Shown here: piece by piece, positions 22,890 through 34,743 of the stretch
How positions within the stretch are numbered: position 1 is the first letter of the stretch
Layout: every line of letters starts with the position of its first letter
From: Chiua virens
Taxonomy: Eukaryota > Basidiomycota > Agaricomycetes > Boletales > Boletaceae
DNA: 64,000 nt
Assembly: GCA_019787685.1 (NCBI GenBank)
Contig: JAHNUO010000040.1
Span: forward strand, 124,001 to 188,000
Direction of reading: 5' to 3'
Notes under the pieces: generated by a model
Database searches by the model: none
Told to the model about the DNA's origin: nothing
The model's input: the letters and a program-made list of their open reading frames with translations, nothing else
Made by a program: the position numbers and the translations under genes

Positions 22890-24430
22890 TTATTCATCCC
22901 ATCCTCCCAGCTCCACAGCAAACCCAACAGCTACTTTGACGAACTCAAGAGCATGCTTCAGTAGAACTAGCCTCAGTGTCACCACCATGATGCGAAGAGC
23001 CTAGATACGCACCGCAAGCGAAAACTCTCCTTCCTCTACTATGGTCTGGTCATAGGCAGTGTGAATGTAAGGGTTGGGAGTCCGGACCGGGTCACCCTCC
23101 GTAGCTAAGACCACTGGGAACCCAGCGCGGTGCCACGGAAGATGATCAGAGATACCACCTGGGCTACAATCGCGCGTGGAAGGTCTGAAACGACTCAATC
23201 GATGTCAATGCGGACGTACAATAATTCCGCCCCTGCAACAGGAGAAGAGGAATATTCCTCGGCTAATTTCATGGTCCAAGTCGTCAAGGGCGTGTCGACG
23301 TTGTTGGTGATGAACGTCAGCGTGGGCGTCGCCACGTCTTTGTGTACATAAGCTGTCAAATCCTAGGAGGGACGTAGCCATGAATATACGAACCTACGGC
23401 GGATAGGAGCGACTTACAAACTGAAACATGGCAGCAACGTCCTTGCGCTGGTACACGTATTCCGAGGCAACGTCTTGGCTTCCGAGCAGTCCGCCCTCTT
23501 CGGCGGCATACCAATGAAACTCTACCGGGACCTCGGGGCTGAAACCAGCCTGAACGAGCGCTCGAAAGGCTTCCAGGATGCAGACGGTTCCAGATCCACC
23601 ATCATCGGCGCCCGGCGCCGAAAGCAGTGGAAAGTCGTAGTTGGCGGAATCCAAGTGTGACGCAAGGATGACGACGGGCAGTTTGATGGCACGGTTTGGT
23701 CGAGATCGTCCTCGACTAGGCTCAAAACGGGCAATCACGCTGATTTGGGGGAACTCATGTGTGAACGTTTCGAGGGACAAATGAACGTTGGGTGGGGCGT
23801 ATGCGATAATCTAGCACGTGGTGAGGCAAAGCACAGGATCGGCGGCCAAGGCCCTGGAAACCTACCTGAAGGACCTTATTATATATCCATCGAGAGCTAC
23901 GAGCCCCATGCTCGGAGAGGTAATAACGATTATAGAAGCTCGTCAAGTTGCCAAGATTGTACATCATCTCTTGTACCTGAAGACTTTTGATGACCGTGTT
24001 GATCTTCTCACGATGTCGGAGGGGGGGCCACTCTTACAAGGAACCCAGTTAGAATGCCACTCGAAGAAAAAACACACGCACCTGTGACTCTGTCTTTTGA
24101 GGAAGGCGTCAACGTGAAAAGGTCTTCGTGCCTGGTGAGATCGATAAATGGCACTCCATGCTTCCTGAGTCGTAGCTTGTCACCCTCTCTCATCCAGATG
24201 GGTTCAGCCCCAAAGAGATCAAGAAGTCTTGGTTCATCAAGGATTGCCGCAATCGCAGGATCTACGAGAGATATGACCTGGACTGGATCATCATGAGCGG
24301 CTAGAAGACGTTCGATGTTGGCCTCTTTAATCTCGATGCTATCATCCTGAGGGGTCTGTTGATTTTGAAGAGGTTCCCAAAATGAAGACACGAAGACAAG
24401 GTGAAAGAAGAAGACAGCAAAGGTCTGCAT
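22890..24430 (-). CDS. Secreted M28 aminopeptidase (complete)
   Basis: A leucine-aminopeptidase-like M28A zinc exopeptidase. The ATG at 24430 begins MQTFAVFFFHLVFVSSFWE, a signal peptide. A propeptide-like region (IEIKEANIERLLAAHDD, WMREGDKLRLRKHGVPF) precedes MMYNLGNLTSFYNRYYLSE. Metal ligands follow in order: ASHLDSANYDFP (His), GADDGGSGTVC (Asp pair), AAEEGGLLGSQ (Glu pair), MFQF/DLTAYVHKD (Asp, across an intron), and YIHTAYDQT (His). The last exon reads HALEFVKVAVGFAVELGGWD and ends in TAA. It is the paralogue of the gene cut by the left edge of the window, with which it shares exon layout. All catalytic positions are present. Confidence 0.88.
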
Positions 24431-25181
24431 TGTGGGGCTCTTGGAAGGAAAGAAGGGGTGTTTACAACTCACCGTCGTGGTCAAGGCCCTGCGTTTCGAA
24501 GTTCGGACCTTTTAGTCGGGAAGTACTTTCAACGTGTCCCCAGACTGCCTAGAGAGACCGATATGAAGCCGCACGAGGCGAATGGTCGAGAGTCGGAATT
24601 TTCTTATCATCATACGTCATTCCGAGTAAGAAGAGGCAGGGTTTTAGTATTTGATGAAGTGTGGCGTGCATAGAAGGGATCTATATCGTTGGACGCGACG
24701 ATTATGAGGTACTACGCTTACCACAAGATTGCCTGACTGCGTCAGGCTCCCTGGACCAGCACCATGCCAGCAGCTGCGTAGCTATTGCGATGCGCGGCTT
24801 ATCACCAACAAAAGGCCGGCAACTACCGTTAGCCTCCACCGCCGGGATTTCGCCCACCCCCAAAACGTGGGGAGGACTGATCAAAGGGGCTGAGTTCGCC
24901 CGGCGTCATTGACAAGGCTAGTCATCGACCTGTGATAGCAAAATCAAGAAGACGGAACTGCCAAGGGTCGAATTCATGAAGAAACCACGCGGTTGACAAC
25001 AGCATGGTATTGTGGTTGTAAATCCCGGGGAGTCCAAAGGGCAAACACGGGGGTGTTCCGACGTGACCCGTTAATTCCTTTTTTATTTTTTATTTTTTTG
25101 AGAGCGTGGGAATAATTACTTAATTCAGCAGCGACAAGTGCCCAAGCAACTCAACGTCGACCCTCCAAAAGTCCAACCGCG
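24431..25181. other. Divergent intergenic region
   Basis: Upstream region of both the M28 peptidase (minus) and the FHA gene (plus). A T-rich run near 25080-25100 could be promoter-related. No gene was recognised. Confidence 0.4.
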
Positions 25182-27756
25182 ATGCCACCACCGCCCTTCT
25201 CGTCGCCACATAACCAGCCCTCCTTCCCCGCTCTTTACCTCTATCCACTCAATGACACCTTCGTTCCAAAACACATCGCCCTCGTAGCCGGTCAGCGCGT
25301 AAAGATTGGTCGTCAAACGAACGCTAAAACAGTCCCTGCCGAGCGAAACGGCTACTTCGACTCAAAAGTCCTCTCTAGGCAGCATGCAGAAGTCTGGGAG
25401 GAGAACGGAAAGGTACTTCCCTTCTCCCTTCTCCATTCCCATCTCTCACCCATCTCTCTAGATCTTCATCAAAGACGTCAAAAGTTCCAACGGTACTTTC
25501 ATCAACGGCGAACGTCTCAGTCCAGAAGGTGTCGAATCCGAGCCTTTTGAACTCAAAAACGATGACATCGTAGTACGTCGCTCTCCTCGTTCTTCTCCTC
25601 GTCCCTCAGTCCGTGCCCTCAGGAATTCGGCATTGACATCATCGGCGAGGACAACAAGACTACTATCCACCATAAAGTCGCCGCTCGTGTGCTCTGTGTG
25701 TTCACTGAGGAGGACGCTCAGGACGCCGCTCGTGTAGAGCGCATGCAAAATCCACCAAGTATCTCTGGAGGCCCTTCACAGCCGAGCACTTCCGGTGCTA
25801 CGTCTCAATTCTCATTCGCACAGGGGCAAGCCGTTCCTCCGGCGCAGCGTCGACCCACCTTGCAATCTCAAGCACTTGGTGGAATGGGCGGCATGGGCGG
25901 CAGCATGCGGCCGCCGGGGAAAAGCGGTCTTAGCTTTGACCATATATTGAGCCGTCTCCAAGGCGAGCTCCAGAAAAGTCGCGACACCGGCGCAGAGCTG
26001 CACTCCTTGACGACTGCGATGAACGACATCCATGATACTTTAGGCGGCTCTTTGGTGAGTCGTGACCAACTCGACGTACTAGCATTGTTGACAACGTCTC
26101 TCACAGCCACCAAATATTCCTCACTATCCACCCAATCTTCCACCTGTCCGTCCTCCACAACCACAACCAGCGCATGAACCCGTCCAACCCACCGATTCCG
26201 GATCTATTCCGGTCAACATACTCAACGAACTTCGTTCCCAGCTCCACGAGACTCAGGCATCATTAGCGACCCACGTCGATAAGGTACGTGCCCTCGAGGA
26301 CATGCTTGCAGAGCACGAAGCTATCAAGGCAGAGGTTGCTTCGCTACGAGGAGTCATGGACGAGCGGAAACGCGAGCTGGATATGTCACGGCGTGTCGCA
26401 GGGTCCCCATCTGGCCGTGGTACTCAACATCACGATGATATGCGGAACGGTGATTATCAACCAGACGACGACGACAATGCCAGCATCCATACTATCGTTC
26501 CACATGGCTTGGAGAGAGTAGAGGAAGAGGATGAAGACCAATTGGTGCCAGAGGAAGAGGACGACGAAGAGCGCCGACGCCGTCGAGAGGAACTCGGTCG
26601 TCCACGAACTCCAGAGCCCACTGGTATGGGTATGGTGGAGGATGACGAGGACTCTCCAGACACGAAGCGGAGACATCGGACGTCGCCCCCCCTGCAACAA
26701 TCACATGACGCTACATCGGCTGTTATTGATGAGTTGGCAGAGCGGTTGTCAGCGCTTAGCGGACGAATTGACACGGCAGTGGAGTTCAACAGCTCTCTGC
26801 AAATACAGCATGCCGCCGCTCAGACGACGATATTGCAGTTGCAGTCCAAGATCGTTGCATTGGAGGAACTGGTGCAGGAGACCCAGTCGCAGCTGCAGCA
26901 ACAAAACTCTGCCCAGGAAGCTGCCCAGGCGGAGATCCTCAAGGCTGTTCGCGAACCCCCATGTGATCCGGAACGTGAATCCTTGACAACTATGCTCAAC
27001 GAATGGAAGAAGAATGTCGAAGGGCAATGGAGCGCTGTTCAGGAGGAGTGGTCACAAGAGAGGGAGAGACTTAGCAAAGCCAAGGATGAATGGGAGAGTC
27101 GGGCGCGGGCACTAGAGTTGGGATTGGATACCAAGATGAACGCTGGGATCGCATCAATCATGGCATTGCAACGACACGACCGGTTTCCGAACGGTGATAT
27201 CAAGCTCAATGGTGGTGGCGGTCTAGTGACTCCCCCTAGTCCTGTCAGCGTTGCTTCGAATCCGGGGCGGACAAAGTCACGGCGTCGTCGGTCGAGCTCC
27301 TCGCGAAGTCGCTCAAGATCAAGTTCACCTATCTCATCTATTGAAATGATAGAAGGGGCGGTTAGCGGGGACCATGACATTGGGTCCAATCCGGGTTCGC
27401 GACGGGTGTCGGATCAATACCGACGATCACGATCACCTTCTCCATCAATAGTTGACAGTGAGCCAGAGTCATGCAGCCGAGTCCTTGGGCGCGGTGCCCA
27501 ATATCCGATCACCCCTGCACCATCTGTGAAAGACTCGCCTGAACAACCACCTTCGAACCCTCTATCGGTTGCCGTTGGATCGAAGACGGAGATGCCGTTG
27601 CGTACATCTGGGGCTGTTGGTCATCTCACGGTGTCGCATCTATTACTTCTGATAACTCATTTCTCGCAGCTACAATTGAACTTGACGACGGCCGTAGGCG
27701 TGTTGGTCGTCAGCATCGCGACAGCAGCAGTATTGTGGCGAGTGAAACAGGATTAG
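25182..27756 (+). CDS. FHA, coiled-coil, tail-anchored protein (FAR10/SLMAP-like)
   Basis: Exons 25182-25412, 25462-25572, 25623-26054 and 26107-27756 give about 807 aa. The N-terminal FHA domain shows [37 protein letters not shown] and [20 protein letters not shown], with the phosphothreonine-binding Arg, Ser, His and Asn. A low-complexity linker follows, then long coiled-coil stretches ([40 protein letters not shown]), a Ser/Arg-rich segment, and a C-terminal helix [19 protein letters not shown] two residues from the basic end, as in tail-anchored proteins. This layout is that of FAR9/FAR10/VPS64 in yeast and SLMAP in animals, a STRIPAK subunit at the ER or nuclear envelope that acts in signalling and hyphal or sexual development. 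Intact. Confidence 0.85.
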
Positions 27757-27896
27757 GACGGAAAAGTATGGAATCATGGACGGTATTCGATGGTTATGAC
27801 CCACACTTTTTTCTCCTTCGGTCACCGTGATTTGATGATTACTTATTATTCTTTTTTCTCACAATTCTCGATTATATTTGTGCCTTGTGAATAACC

Positions 27897-28118
27897 CTAT
27901 GCAGCCTTGTCCGCGATAATGACAACACGACTTCCACTTGCTGTGCGACATGGAATGAAAACGAGTTGGCGTGCGAGTGCATTTGCTATTGTGAGAAAGT
28001 CGTCCCCATAAGGCTCTCGTTCAAGCTGAAGCTCAGAGTTTACGACTTTGATCCGAGAGGGAGATTGACGCCCGGAAGACGCAATCGCCGACTCGGATGA
28101 TGAGCACGCGTTACTCAC
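27897..28118 (-). CDS. Possible small protein exon
   Basis: An uninterrupted minus-strand frame ends at TAG 27897 with SRIKVVNSELQLEREPYGDD and ANALARQLVFIPCRTASG. Its composition looks coding. The upstream end coincides with GTGAGT, which is more likely a splice donor in another reading than a start, and no clean ATG exon was found. It is unrecognised; it could also be antisense sequence in the 3' region of the FHA gene. Confidence 0.3.
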   Translation of the reverse strand: MSNACSSSESAIASSGRQSPSRIKVVNSELQLEREPYGDDFLTIANALARQLVFIPCRTASGSRVVIIADKAA

Positions 28119-28388
28119 AATGATGGAAGTACAACTTCTTGTTACATAGCCGTACCCACCAAGATGACCAAGCCATTGGAATCAGTAAACGGAACGAAAC
28201 GGAACAATATTAATGGGTAACCAATTACTAATTTGTCTGAATCAGCCGTAAGAATTCAGTTTGAATTGTGTCACTCTACACCATAATGACGATTCTCCAT
28301 CTAGACTTTTTATTACATATAAAGCTCCCAAGAGCTCGCTAAGCCTGAAACCCTTCTACACCCGCTTTCTCCCTTTCATACCATAGCC
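28119..28388. promoter_or_regulatory. Promoter region of cystathionine gamma-lyase
   Basis: A TATA-like ACATATAAAG at about 28314-28323 lies about 70 bp before the ATG, followed by a CT-rich leader. No sulfur-regulator site could be assigned with confidence. Confidence 0.4.
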
Positions 28389-29837
28389 ATGACAGTCATC
28401 AACGGTTCATCCAACGGTGTCAACGGCCATTATTCTCTCAAACGACAGCCTTCTCGTATCGATGGCTTTGGCACCCGTGCTATCCACGTCGGCTCAGATC
28501 CGGACCCAGAGACGGGTGCTGTGATCCCTCCGATTTCTCTCAGCACGACATACAAGCAGGATGGCGTCGGAAACCACAAGGTATGTCGCTCGCTGTCTGA
28601 CACAGAGCCCCTGCTCAATGTTCTGCGCTGGATAACAGGGGTTTGAGTACTCTCGATCCGGAAACCCCAACCGTGATGCGCTAGAGACGATGCTTGCCTC
28701 GTTGGAGGCTGGTGGTGCATACGCACTTGCGTTCTCCTCGGGTTCCGCTTCTACGGCCACCCTTGTGCAGGCCGTGGGACCACATGCACACATCCTTAGC
28801 GTGAACGACGTATATGGTGGTACCTTTCGTTATTTGAAACGCGTCGCTTCAGAAACGCAAGCACTCGAGACGACGTTCGTCGATCTCGACGGCGCTGACG
28901 ACGAAGCCATTTTCGCAGCCTTCCAACCAAACACAAAGGTACGTCAATCCTCGTCCGATTTTCTTAAGTGACCCGTTGTTGATCGTGGTGTTGGCAGCTT
29001 GTCTGGATAGAAACACCCACGAACCCCACGCTTCGGCTCGTGGATATACCCCGAATTGTCTCACTCGCACGATCGCACCCATCCCGACCCTTGGTGGTCG
29101 TCGATAACACGTTCCTATCTCCGTACTATCAGTCGCCTCTCCTTCTTGGGGCGGATGTCGTTACGCACAGCCTGACAAAGTACATCAATGGCCATACGGA
29201 CGTCCTTATGGGCGCTATGATCCTCCCCGCACACCATGCTTCTCTTGTACAGAAGCTTCGTTTCCTTCAGAATGCGCATGGTGCAATTCCAAGTCCGTAC
29301 GACTGCTGGCTGGCCCAGCGTGGCGCTAAGACGCTTCATCTACGAATGAAGGCACACGGGATCAATGCGTTGAAGGTCGCTCAGGCGTTGGAACGTTCGC
29401 CGTTTGTCGAGGAAGTGATATACCCTGGATTGGCTTCACATCCGCGGAACGCGATCGCGTATCGCCTGCTATCGCCGCACGCGAAAAAGTTTGTGGATGA
29501 CTTCGGGGAGCGTGAAGATGAGGGCGGTTTTCCCTATGGCGGCATGGTGTCGTTCCGCATTCGAGGTGGCGCATCGGAAGCAAACGCGTTCTTGACTACG
29601 ACGCGGTTGTTCGCATTGGCTGAGTCGCTTGGGGGAGTGGAGAGTTTGGCCGAGTTACCTGCGCAGATGACACATGCTGGGATACCCGAGGCGGAGCGTG
29701 TCGCGCTTGGTATTGAGGACAATTTGATTCGGCTGTCTGTCGGGGTGGAGGAGACAGAGGATCTGGTGCGTGATGTAGAGCAGGCACTGGAGGTGGCAGT
29801 TGGGAGGGACGCGGTGATGCGCATTAATGGGCATTGA
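28389..29837 (+). CDS. CYS3: Cystathionine gamma-lyase
   Basis: A PLP enzyme of the Cys/Met-metabolism family that cleaves cystathionine to cysteine, 2-oxobutyrate and ammonia in reverse transsulfuration. Exons 28389-28580, 28639-28938 and 28998-29837 give about 443 aa. Motifs: GFGTRAIHVGSDPDPETGAV, PPISLSTTYKQ, FEYSRSGNPNRDALE, ALAFSSGSAST, SVNDVYGGTFRYLKRV, WIETPTNPTLRLVDI, VVVDNTFLSPYYQSPL, THSLTKYINGHTDVLMG with the PLP-binding Lys, FLQNAHGAIPSPYDCWL, GMVSFRIRGG, LAESLGGVESL and IRLSVGVEETEDL. Length and order fit the lyase rather than the synthase. It is intact. Confidence 0.93.
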
Positions 29838-30465
29838 TACACATTGCGTTCCGTTGCATTATTTTGGATTTCAAGATCACACTGTAGTGTAGGTTTATTT
29901 GCAATGATGACCAGTCGGGTAACGTTGAGGAATGTATTGATTAATGAAGTACTTTTTCTGCTGTGCCGTTTCGGAGCGGGAGTAGCAATCGAGTGGTTTG
30001 GGTTAGTTAAGTAGACCAATACAGGTCGGATGCGGAGGCTTGGTGGCCATATCACTAGGGTACAGTTGAAAAGCCGTTACTTTTACACACCTGTAAATTT
30101 AACGGCCCTACGGGCAGACCTGGACCCCAAGCAATAAACAGACTATGTGATCACCATGACACATTGTACAATTCACGAGCAAGATTTTGAAGACAGTGGA
30201 TACATTAAACTTCTATACTCAGTCATTCAGATCAGCAGAGTGAACGATTGTCCAGAAGACAACTCGGATACAAGAAACAAACACGGAAAAGGAGAGGTTG
30301 CAAGAGTCCACGATCAGTTTCCGGTATTCATAACTTCAGCAGTCCCGTCGTGAGCTTCTGAACGGTGTGATTCGCCAGGCAGTGACGGGATTGAAATAGC
30401 GGTATGATGACGCTTGACGACCGGGGTTTCAATAGGAGTACAAGAACGCACTCGTTTCCTAGTCG
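29838..30465. other. Intergenic
   Basis: 3' region of the gamma-lyase and of the following minus-strand gene. No feature was recognised. Confidence 0.4.
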
Positions 30466-31556
30466 TCAGCTAGTAGTCAAAAGTGTTAGCAGATATAGAA
30501 CAGTCACGAGCAGGAAATGCGTAGTGTCATGTTCTTTGTTGGAAACAGCATTGGAAAGTTGAATCAGATGATTAAAACAGAAACCGACTCGAACAGATCT
30601 TCCATGTGAAGGTGGTGGATTCCGAACACGGACAAGTCCAACTTCGACGTCTAATTCGACGAAGTCGCCTGCACTAAGAGAGATTTCGGGAATCTGTACG
30701 ATGCGGGAGGCACCGTCAAAATGGACTATAGGAAGTTTAGGGTGCAAGGACCAATGCCCTTCCAGTCGTTTCAACCAGCCTTTCGGGTCTGACAGTTGAA
30801 ATGCGTTTTTGTCGTGACCCTTCAACAACGTGAGTTCTTTCCATTGAAATGAATGAAAGAGAGAGAAACCTTTTGAAAAATATTTCGTTTGAAACGAAAA
30901 ACGCTTGTGAAATTATTGTCGACAACAGGTAATTTCATAGTTCGAGCGACAAATTCACGGACAAGGTTTAGTCCGTGAAGCTGGGCATTCCATGCTGTCT
31001 TGCATGATCCTCCGCTGAGGACTACACGCTGAATCGCGTAAGGAACCGTTTCACGCAAGCTATCGAATGTCATTGTGGTTATTTAGGTGTAATAAAACAC
31101 ATTGAAATGATACTCACCCGTCCCAATTTCCGAAATCCAATAAACAAAATTCACGTAAAAATCCGTGGATGCGAAAAGAGATTGTTCGAATGTCAAGTGT
31201 GGAAGGGTCGGATAGGGCCTTGTATACGAAGCATTGGTTGCGCGAGGAATCAGAGATGGTGCAAAGGAAGCCAGATCTTCGAGACTGTAAGGGAAAGGCA
31301 TTACAGGGATAGAGTTGTTAGATTGTCCGTAGCATTCAATAGAGGTGGAGAGGGATTTGGGCCAGGACGTTACGCGAGGCTTCTGAGGACATAAAGACAA
31401 GTAGGCCATGTGAGTGGATGCTGTCTGTAAAGGAAAAAATGAAAGCACTGAAAGCCAACAACGACTAAATAGTTTGAGATGATGAATCAGAAGAAAGCAG
31501 GTGAACAAACATATCCTTTGTTTGTTTGTCCAAATCGCACAGTCGCACCAGTTCAT
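30466..31556 (-). CDS. Unrecognised hypothetical protein, exon structure unresolved
   Basis: Three coding-quality segments follow one another on the minus strand. The first (about 31556-31115) has YSLEDLASFAPSLIPRATNA, LPHLTFEQSLFASTDFYVNF and VYWISEIG before a GTGAGT donor. The second (about 31057-30880) reads SLRETVPYAIQRVVLSGGSC, WNAQLHGLNLVREFVARTM and NNFTSVFRFKRNIFQK. The third (about 30800-30466) has PKGWLKRLEGHWSLHPKLPI, IPEISLSAGDFVELDVEVGL and a C-terminal hydrophobic stretch HFLLVTVLYLLTLL that might be a membrane anchor. The join between segments two and three could not be set in phase. No family was recognised and the first exon is not certain. Confidence 0.4.
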
Positions 31557-32515
31557 GTCTGAGGTCTTCTCAAATGTGGCTGAAGATACAATGAGGAGGG
31601 AACCATCTTAGGATGCCAAGCTTCAAGAATCCTTTTGTGCACGACAACATGACATACCCATTCTGTACGCCTCTTGCGCTCGCGAGATCAACGACGACGC
31701 ATGTTAGCATTTTGCCCTGAACCTAGGCATATTCTCTTGTGGGGAGAGTTGTCGGTTGGTCAGCAAGTGGGAAGGTCTAGTAGAAGGGGTGTCTGGGGTC
31801 TTAGCAACCATGTTCTCAAGCGCAGCTTGGGGAGCAAAGATAACCATGCTTGTATTGCATAGAACTAGCTAGGGAACTATAGTACATGCACTGGGTATTT
31901 CTGCTGCCCTGGGTGTCAAGTCTAAGTAAGGGCAGGATATGCCCACTACATGAATGAGTAAGGTAATAACAATGCAATGATTAGAGACCATACAGAGCCT
32001 GGGGTAATTGTAATTACAATTCGAAAACCAAAATCTGGGTGAAGTAATGATTGGAGGTTGTTTATATATATGTTAGGATGCCCCAAATACATTTTCTAAG
32101 AAAACAGCGGTCGGAATAATTTTTGAGCAAGGTAAGAGGGGAGGAGGGGGAAGGGTGAGATGTGAAACAACCTAGAACAATACTAGACTGTAAAGTGTAG
32201 TGGATGAGATGAGAGGGGGTTCAGTCCAGTGAAGAGGCAAAAACTCCAAGAGAACTTTGTTAGAGCTCTCTGGCTTATCTATATGTGGAAGCAGCGAACG
32301 GCTGTTCGCTGTTTTTTCCCACGCGACACACCACTCGCATCCTTAGCACCCCCCTCCTCCTCGTTGCTTTTCTACCACATCCCATCCCGTTGATGCTTTT
32401 CAAATGCCTGTATCTCGTCTTACGAGATACACGCTCTATTGCTGTGAAGGAACAGGTTAATTAAACAACCAATTCTCCCTTTGTTGGACTTGTGCTCACT
32501 TCGTCATGATTCGAC
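31557..32515. other. Intergenic, AT-rich
   Basis: About 1 kb without a recognisable gene. It marks the change from the gene-dense left half to the repeat-rich right half. Confidence 0.4.
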
Positions 32516-33003
32516 ATGACCTGGAATTTTACAGACACTTCCGCACCCCCCACGAACGATACAAGCCTTCAGGGGACATCCTTGGGTTGGGTCTGCAATA
32601 GTTTTGTTGTGGTCTGCAAGGTTTGTTGTCGCTCGGTGTTGGCTTTCCCCCTAGTACTACTCACTTGGCTTGTGACAGTTGCAGATTTTGTTAGAGGAAA
32701 CCCCGGCTTGTTTTAGCCCACTAGATGAGTTCTTTGGACTGCCAGGATGGGTCTGCAGTGACGTTTTTCTTGTCTGCAGCGCTTGATGTGGTTTCGCGGG
32801 TCTTCCTTCCGATCCTCTCTACCACAAGGTTTCTTCGTTTTACTGACCTATCTCTGGCTTACTCCCTGGTGTTACACACAATTAGTCTCTCTCATAACCC
32901 GTTTCGACCTAAGTTACAATCATATGTGCAACGCTCTGCACATGCCCTTCATGGAGAACAAGCCCAGATTACCGATGTCCTATCTCTATGTCTCACCGTC
33001 TCC

Positions 33004-33360
33004 AGTACCGCACTCCGTCCCCGTCCCCGTCCCCGTCGCCTTTTTTGGCTTTTTTTGGACTCCGGTCCCCGCCCCTGCCGTCACTTCTCGACGTTCTTCT
33101 CTCTGTCCCCGTCCCCGTCGCCCTTTTTGGCTTTTTTATCGACTCCGGTCCCCGCCCCTGCCGTCACTTCTTGACATTCTTCCTTTCCCTGTTCCCCGTC
33201 TGACTTTAATTTCGACTCTGTCCCCGTCCCCGTCCCCGTCCCCGTCCCCGTCCCCGTCCCCGTCCCCGTCCCCGTCCCCGTCCCTGTCCCTGTCCCCATC
33301 CCCATCCCTGTCCCCACCCCTATCTCTGTCCTCATCCCCATTCTCATCACTGTCCTCATT
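33004..33360 (+). repeat. CCCGTC microsatellite and partial duplication
   Basis: A hexanucleotide array (CCCGTC)n runs from about 33220 to 33295 and decays into CCCATC/CCTGTC variants to about 33355. Shorter runs occur at 33011-33040 and 33102-33122. These two short runs head two similar blocks of about 85 bp containing GGACTCCGGTCCCCGCC (33020-33100 and 33104-33180), so a local tandem duplication is also present. Translation gives only Pro-Ser or Asp-Gly repeats, which I do not take as coding. Confidence 0.85.
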
Positions 33361-33511
33361 CAATGTCTCCATGCCTGTGTTCCTCAAACTTACACTAGTG
33401 TACGAAACCCACACCAAGTACTTGCCACTTTTTTTTTTCTGGGCTGAGGTGTCATCGAAACCATCGTCCCAGTCCCCATTTGAGCTCTCCATCCCATCAT
33501 TCACCGCATAA

Positions 33512-34403
33512 CCTTTCTACAGATACTCTTCTATAACTTTTTAGAATACAAGTACACCGATTCTTCCCTTCTTCGCTTCATCCCATAGCCTTCTTGTGAC
33601 CTATGTTCTACACCTATCCTTTCTCGTTGCCTACCCGTCCTGTCCCTTGTCAACTACCTGTCCATCTCATCATGTCCGAGTCATAACTACCTGCTATGTG
33701 AATGTACTAACCATCACTGTCTCCATCGTCTGCCATCATAATCTCTCACTCGTCATACTTCATACACACCCCATACTGCCGTCGTTCCTTCATCACACCT
33801 CACCCCATAGTAGTCCTCATCCTGACCGAGTCGCTCATGAGTCATGTTTGAACTTCAACAACCCCTCTTCCACCAGATTCAGGTCTGGTGAACACGGGTG
33901 AACCTATTCAAGGTGAACGCCCTGTTGGAGAATGAACATTAGGACTTCTGCCCCATCATCCATCGCTGTATTATCCATCACAATCACACATGCACCAGCC
34001 GCTGCCCTCGGAGTAGCTCTCGTCCTTAGAAACTCATAAGCTTTCACTGTGGGTAGGAAACGAGACATACCCCGTTCGTTCTCAACCCGATCCAACCTGC
34101 CAGAATCGTTGACCTGAGCAGCGCCCCCATACTGACCTGACTGCCATCAACAAAACACCTCATCGCTATCCGCGCGACGACCCTCCCATCACCGTCCATA
34201 TAATCCGGCAACGCTGCTGAAATCTTTCCTTCCTTCAAGTTCGAACTTTAACCTTTGAGGTCTCGTCGACCAACCTGATTTGCTCTTGGTCACCCTTGCC
34301 CAATGATTCGGAACTTGGTCGATTTCACCCTCAGTGAACGTCCGAGCCGCATTCCTTGCCAATATGGCAAAGCTTCTCCCCAGTCACCCAGCTCGCTGGT
34401 ATA
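33512..34403. other. Decayed sequence left of the Tc1 element
   Basis: No intact gene. A stretch of possible old coding sequence near 34200-34400 appears to continue at 36000-36060 on the far side of the Tc1 element (for example DLTGRGGKIDTDLAIDPVQQ), suggesting that the transposon landed in an already decaying gene of unknown type. Confidence 0.3.
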
Positions 34404-34620
34404 CAGTGAGCAACAAAACTGATGCAATGTTTGTAGCATTTTGATTGAAGCATGAATATTGAGAGCCCTGTTGATGCTAGACCCCCTAACCTAGGTACTA
34501 TTGGAAAGCCCTGATCAAGGGCTTTCCAATGGTATATGGGTTTATTATGTAATTCTTACTATATCGGGAAATATTTCGAAATTGATGTGAGGTACTCATT
34601 GCATCAGTTTTGTTGCTGAC
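34404..34620 (+). repeat. Left terminal inverted repeat of the Tc1 element
   Basis: About 215 bp, an inverted copy of 35781-35995. Its outer end (GTGAGCAACAAAACTGATGC) is itself inverted at its inner end (GCATCAGTTTTGTTGCTGAC, about 34601-34620), so the repeat on its own has the shape of a short palindromic MITE. Confidence 0.9.
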
Positions 34621-34743
34621 ACTCTAAAGTATTCAAAATGCATATTGCAAGTGGTTATTACATAAGCAATGGATCATGTGACATGCAATAAGTTCAACAT
34701 GATACAAACAAACACACACACTATCACTTTGTCCACAACCATC

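Noticed and set aside
33000..33511. Long open frames through the CCCGTC array on both strands (Pro-Ser and Asp-Gly repeats)
   Set aside because: The frames exist because a 6-bp repeat without stops is open in several frames. There is no start context, domain or flanking coding sequence.
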